From a virus: DNA of 24,398 nt. The notes beneath the pieces are model-generated. The model ran no database searches. It worked only from the letters and a program-made list of their open reading frames with translations, and was not told the DNA's origin. Location of the stretch: the IMG/VR virus record IMGVR_UViG_3300022856_000036, positions 1 to 24,398 of that record; one strand, given 5' to 3'. Below, piece by piece: positions 22,430-24,398 of the stretch. How positions within the stretch are numbered: the stretch's first letter is position 1; the number at the start of each line of letters is the position of its first letter. Made by a program: the position numbers and the translations under genes.

Positions 22430-24398
22430 ATGATTTATAAAGCTGGAACAGTACAGGTAACTCGTGGTTCCACAACCGTTACAGGTAGTAGCACAGAGTT
22501 CTCTAAGTTTGTCAGTAGCTTCAGCATGTTTAGAAGAACAGGGGATACCTCAACATATATTGTGAGCAGAGTTGTTAGCAATACACAATTGTTGCTGTCT
22601 ACACCGTATCAGGGTACTTCTTATTCAGATACTAAATATTCAATCAACCCAGATAGAACCACAAACTTGGGGTTACCACTTTTGAGTCCAAGTTTACCAG
22701 ACCCATCTTTCGTTGTGAATCAAGCACTCGAAAAGATTGACAAGAATGCTGGTACGTTTCTTGACTTCAATTCTTTATCAGAAATAACCTACTCAGGAGA
22801 GACTGGGTTTTACATAAGGGGTGATTACCACTCAGATGAACTGAAACTTGGAAGAGTTATAAAACTAATAGATAGTTCTGGGGAAGTAACATCATATGAC
22901 TACGTTGACGACAACTCTTTCTTCAGTGCAGACATATCAATAACACCATCTGGACAAAACGTATACTACTCAGGTGAATCAGGTGCTGAAGAACAGATAG
23001 TACAGTGGGATGTGCTGTCAAATAAAAACACAACAGGGTATGTCTTTGTAAATACCATTGACACCTCTACGAATCTTATCGTGGTGTCAGGAGAAAAGAT
23101 TGGTTCAGCTTGGAGTGCTGATGATGAACTTCGTTGCTACGGTCATACCATGGGGTTAGGTGAGATAGATACAGGTCTTACGACAACAACAGTTCCACTC
23201 ACAGCCGTAAGTGGTGAGTCGTTAGATGTTACAGAGTTTAAAACAGACGACCTGATATATAATTACCAACGTAACAGTTCAAGATCAATAATCGCTGGAG
23301 AGGTTGCAAGCATTACTACCGCTACTTCTACTGATGACTGGGTTGTTGGTGATACAGTTTATACGGTGAAGGCAGACATTACCGTTGCCACACCAAACAT
23401 GGACACAGACGTTGACACTATTGAGTACGGAGCACAAAGTCAAATAGGAACAGACTCAGTTAAGAAAGATAACATAGATTTTGGGACGGGTTCAGACCAA
23501 GTTTGGGCAGATGACATTCCAGTTTCTGCGAGTCCGTTAAGTGCTACCAACACTAACGATGCTATTACAGAAGTTAACACAGCCTTCATTAACCATACAA
23601 CAACAGGTGAAGCACATCTTGGAAACGATGTTCACTTTTTAGACGATGGACAGGGTGCTAACGTACTAACCTCTATCCACATGCAAGATGCTGTTAATGA
23701 AATCAAAGGATTAATAAACGTAAGTGACTTTGTTTCGGGTTCTGTTGATTCTTCTGAAGATGTTGAACAGTTTTATTCTTCCACCTTTATTAACTACCCA
23801 GACGCATTTATGAACAGCGGTGAACGATGGTGTAGAATGGAGACGGGTACTAACTCTGGTTACGTCAGAAAGATTGACAGCTTTGATAACCTAAGCGGTG
23901 AGTTTAATTTCGCAAGTGGAGAAGGCTTTGTTTATACCCCACTTGAAGGAGATGTGTTCTCTGTTATTTTAACATCACCATTAAGTAATCATAATACACT
24001 TTCAGGGTTACAGGGTGGTGCTATAGATGACTACTACCATTTAACCACAGCTTCTGTTACTAGGTTAGCTGATACTTCAGGTACTAATACGGGTGATGAT
24101 GCAGGTCTTGAAAATGTAGTAGAAGACACATCCCCACAGCTTGGTGGTAATTTAGATGTTAATGGAAAGAATATAACTTCTACTGCTGGACTAGATATAT
24201 CAATAGGCTCTAGTGCTGGAAATGATTTAACGGTTGATACAAGTAAATTAGTTGTTGAAGGAGATACTGGTAATGTTGGCATCGGGACGACTTCCCCGGA
24301 GGAAGCATTACATTTAAAAGATGGTTTTCTACAAGAGATAAAATCAAATCCTGTGTTAGCAGGTAGTTTAATTGACTCAACTAATATGGATAGTGCCT
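22430..24398 (+). CDS. Tail fibre protein, 3' end outside window
   Basis: The frame opens at ATG 22430, behind AAGGAGG at 22415-22421, and stays open to the last base (656 codons plus one base). The N-terminus (GTVQVTRGSTTVTGSSTEF, then SRVVSNTQLLLSTPYQGTS) is a small beta domain common at the start of phage fibres and baseplate-bound proteins, so it probably anchors the fibre. The middle contains short repeat-like loops. Near residue 560 is VVEDTSPQLGGNLDVNGKNI, a segment widespread in phage fibres, and near 615 is NVGIGTTSPEEALHL, the type of motif that often precedes a C-terminal S74 intramolecular chaperone. That chaperone, if present, lies beyond the window. The role would be host-surface binding as a side fibre or spike. 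Confidence 0.87.
   Translation, partial: MIYKAGTVQVTRGSTTVTGSSTEFSKFVSSFSMFRRTGDTSTYIVSRVVSNTQLLLSTPYQGTSYSDTKYSINPDRTTNLGLPLLSPSLPDPSFVVNQALEKIDKNAGTFLDFNSLSEITYSGETGFYIRGDYHSDELKLGRVIKLIDSSGEVTSYDYVDDNSFFSADISITPSGQNVYYSGESGAEEQIVQWDVLSNKNTTGYVFVNTIDTSTNLIVVSGEKIGSAWSADDELRCYGHTMGLGEIDTGLTTTTVPLTAVSGESLDVTEFKTDDLIYNYQRNSSRSIIAGEVASITTATSTDDWVVGDTVYTVKADITVATPNMDTDVDTIEYGAQSQIGTDSVKKDNIDFGTGSDQVWADDIPVSASPLSATNTNDAITEVNTAFINHTTTGEAHLGNDVHFLDDGQGANVLTSIHMQDAVNEIKGLINVSDFVSGSVDSSEDVEQFYSSTFINYPDAFMNSGERWCRMETGTNSGYVRKIDSFDNLSGEFNFASGEGFVYTPLEGDVFSVILTSPLSNHNTLSGLQGGAIDDYYHLTTASVTRLADTSGTNTGDDAGLENVVEDTSPQLGGNLDVNGKNITSTAGLDISIGSSAGNDLTVDTSKLVVEGDTGNVGIGTTSPEEALHLKDGFLQEIKSNPVLAGSLIDSTNMDSA

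Overview
This window is a stretch of a double-stranded DNA tailed-phage (or prophage) genome with a long-tailed, siphovirus-like lambda-type tail. Every supported gene is on the + strand, packed head to tail with 1-19 nt overlaps or gaps of a few bases. The longest gene-free stretch is 76 bp (4434-4509). Base composition is AT-rich, arginine is often AGA/AGG, and ribosome binding sites are AAGGAG-like. No host gene, tRNA, insertion sequence, CRISPR array or attachment site was seen. A host cannot be named; the lambda-like L-K-I-J tip proteins are commonest in phages of Gram-negative bacteria, but that is only a hint.

Region 1 (1-2914) is a cassette of enzyme-like genes rather than virion genes: a truncated unrecognised ORF, a class I SAM methyltransferase, a 38-codon mini-ORF, a B12-binding-domain radical SAM enzyme, a small zinc ribbon and a short protein that weakly resembles a glycosyltransferase. 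It lies directly upstream of the tail genes and may be an auxiliary or virion/glycan modification cassette.

Region 2 (2901-11775) follows lambda tail-gene order: a tail-completion (Z/HK97 gp10-like) candidate, an unknown, a tail-terminator (U-like) protein, a small Com-like zinc ribbon, the tail tube (V-like), tail assembly chaperones G and GT joined by a -1 frameshift, a TP901-type tape measure (H), an M-position distal tail protein, an L-like protein with a four-Cys C-terminal domain, and a stand-alone NlpC/P60 peptidase (K-like). The frameshift signal is complete: an in-phase A AAA AAC heptamer at 5502-5508 immediately after the -1-frame stop, a 6-nt spacer and a 10-bp stem.

Region 3 (11763-22193) is one 3,476-codon gene. 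It fuses a gpI-like N-terminus to a gpJ-like tail-tip hub, with large insertions (one containing a zinc ribbon), then a duplicated fibre module and a roughly 680-residue array of about 10-residue repeats organised into 20-, 30- and 60-residue super-repeats. Copies range from identical DNA to pairs differing only at synonymous sites, so the array has grown repeatedly and recently.

Region 4 (22214-24398) holds a 70-codon helical protein and the start of a tail-fibre gene that runs off the window. Together regions 2-4 build the tail tube, its length ruler, the adsorption tip and side fibres. The most notable items are the chaperone frameshift, the giant I-J fusion and its repeat array, and the mini-ORF coupled to a radical SAM enzyme.
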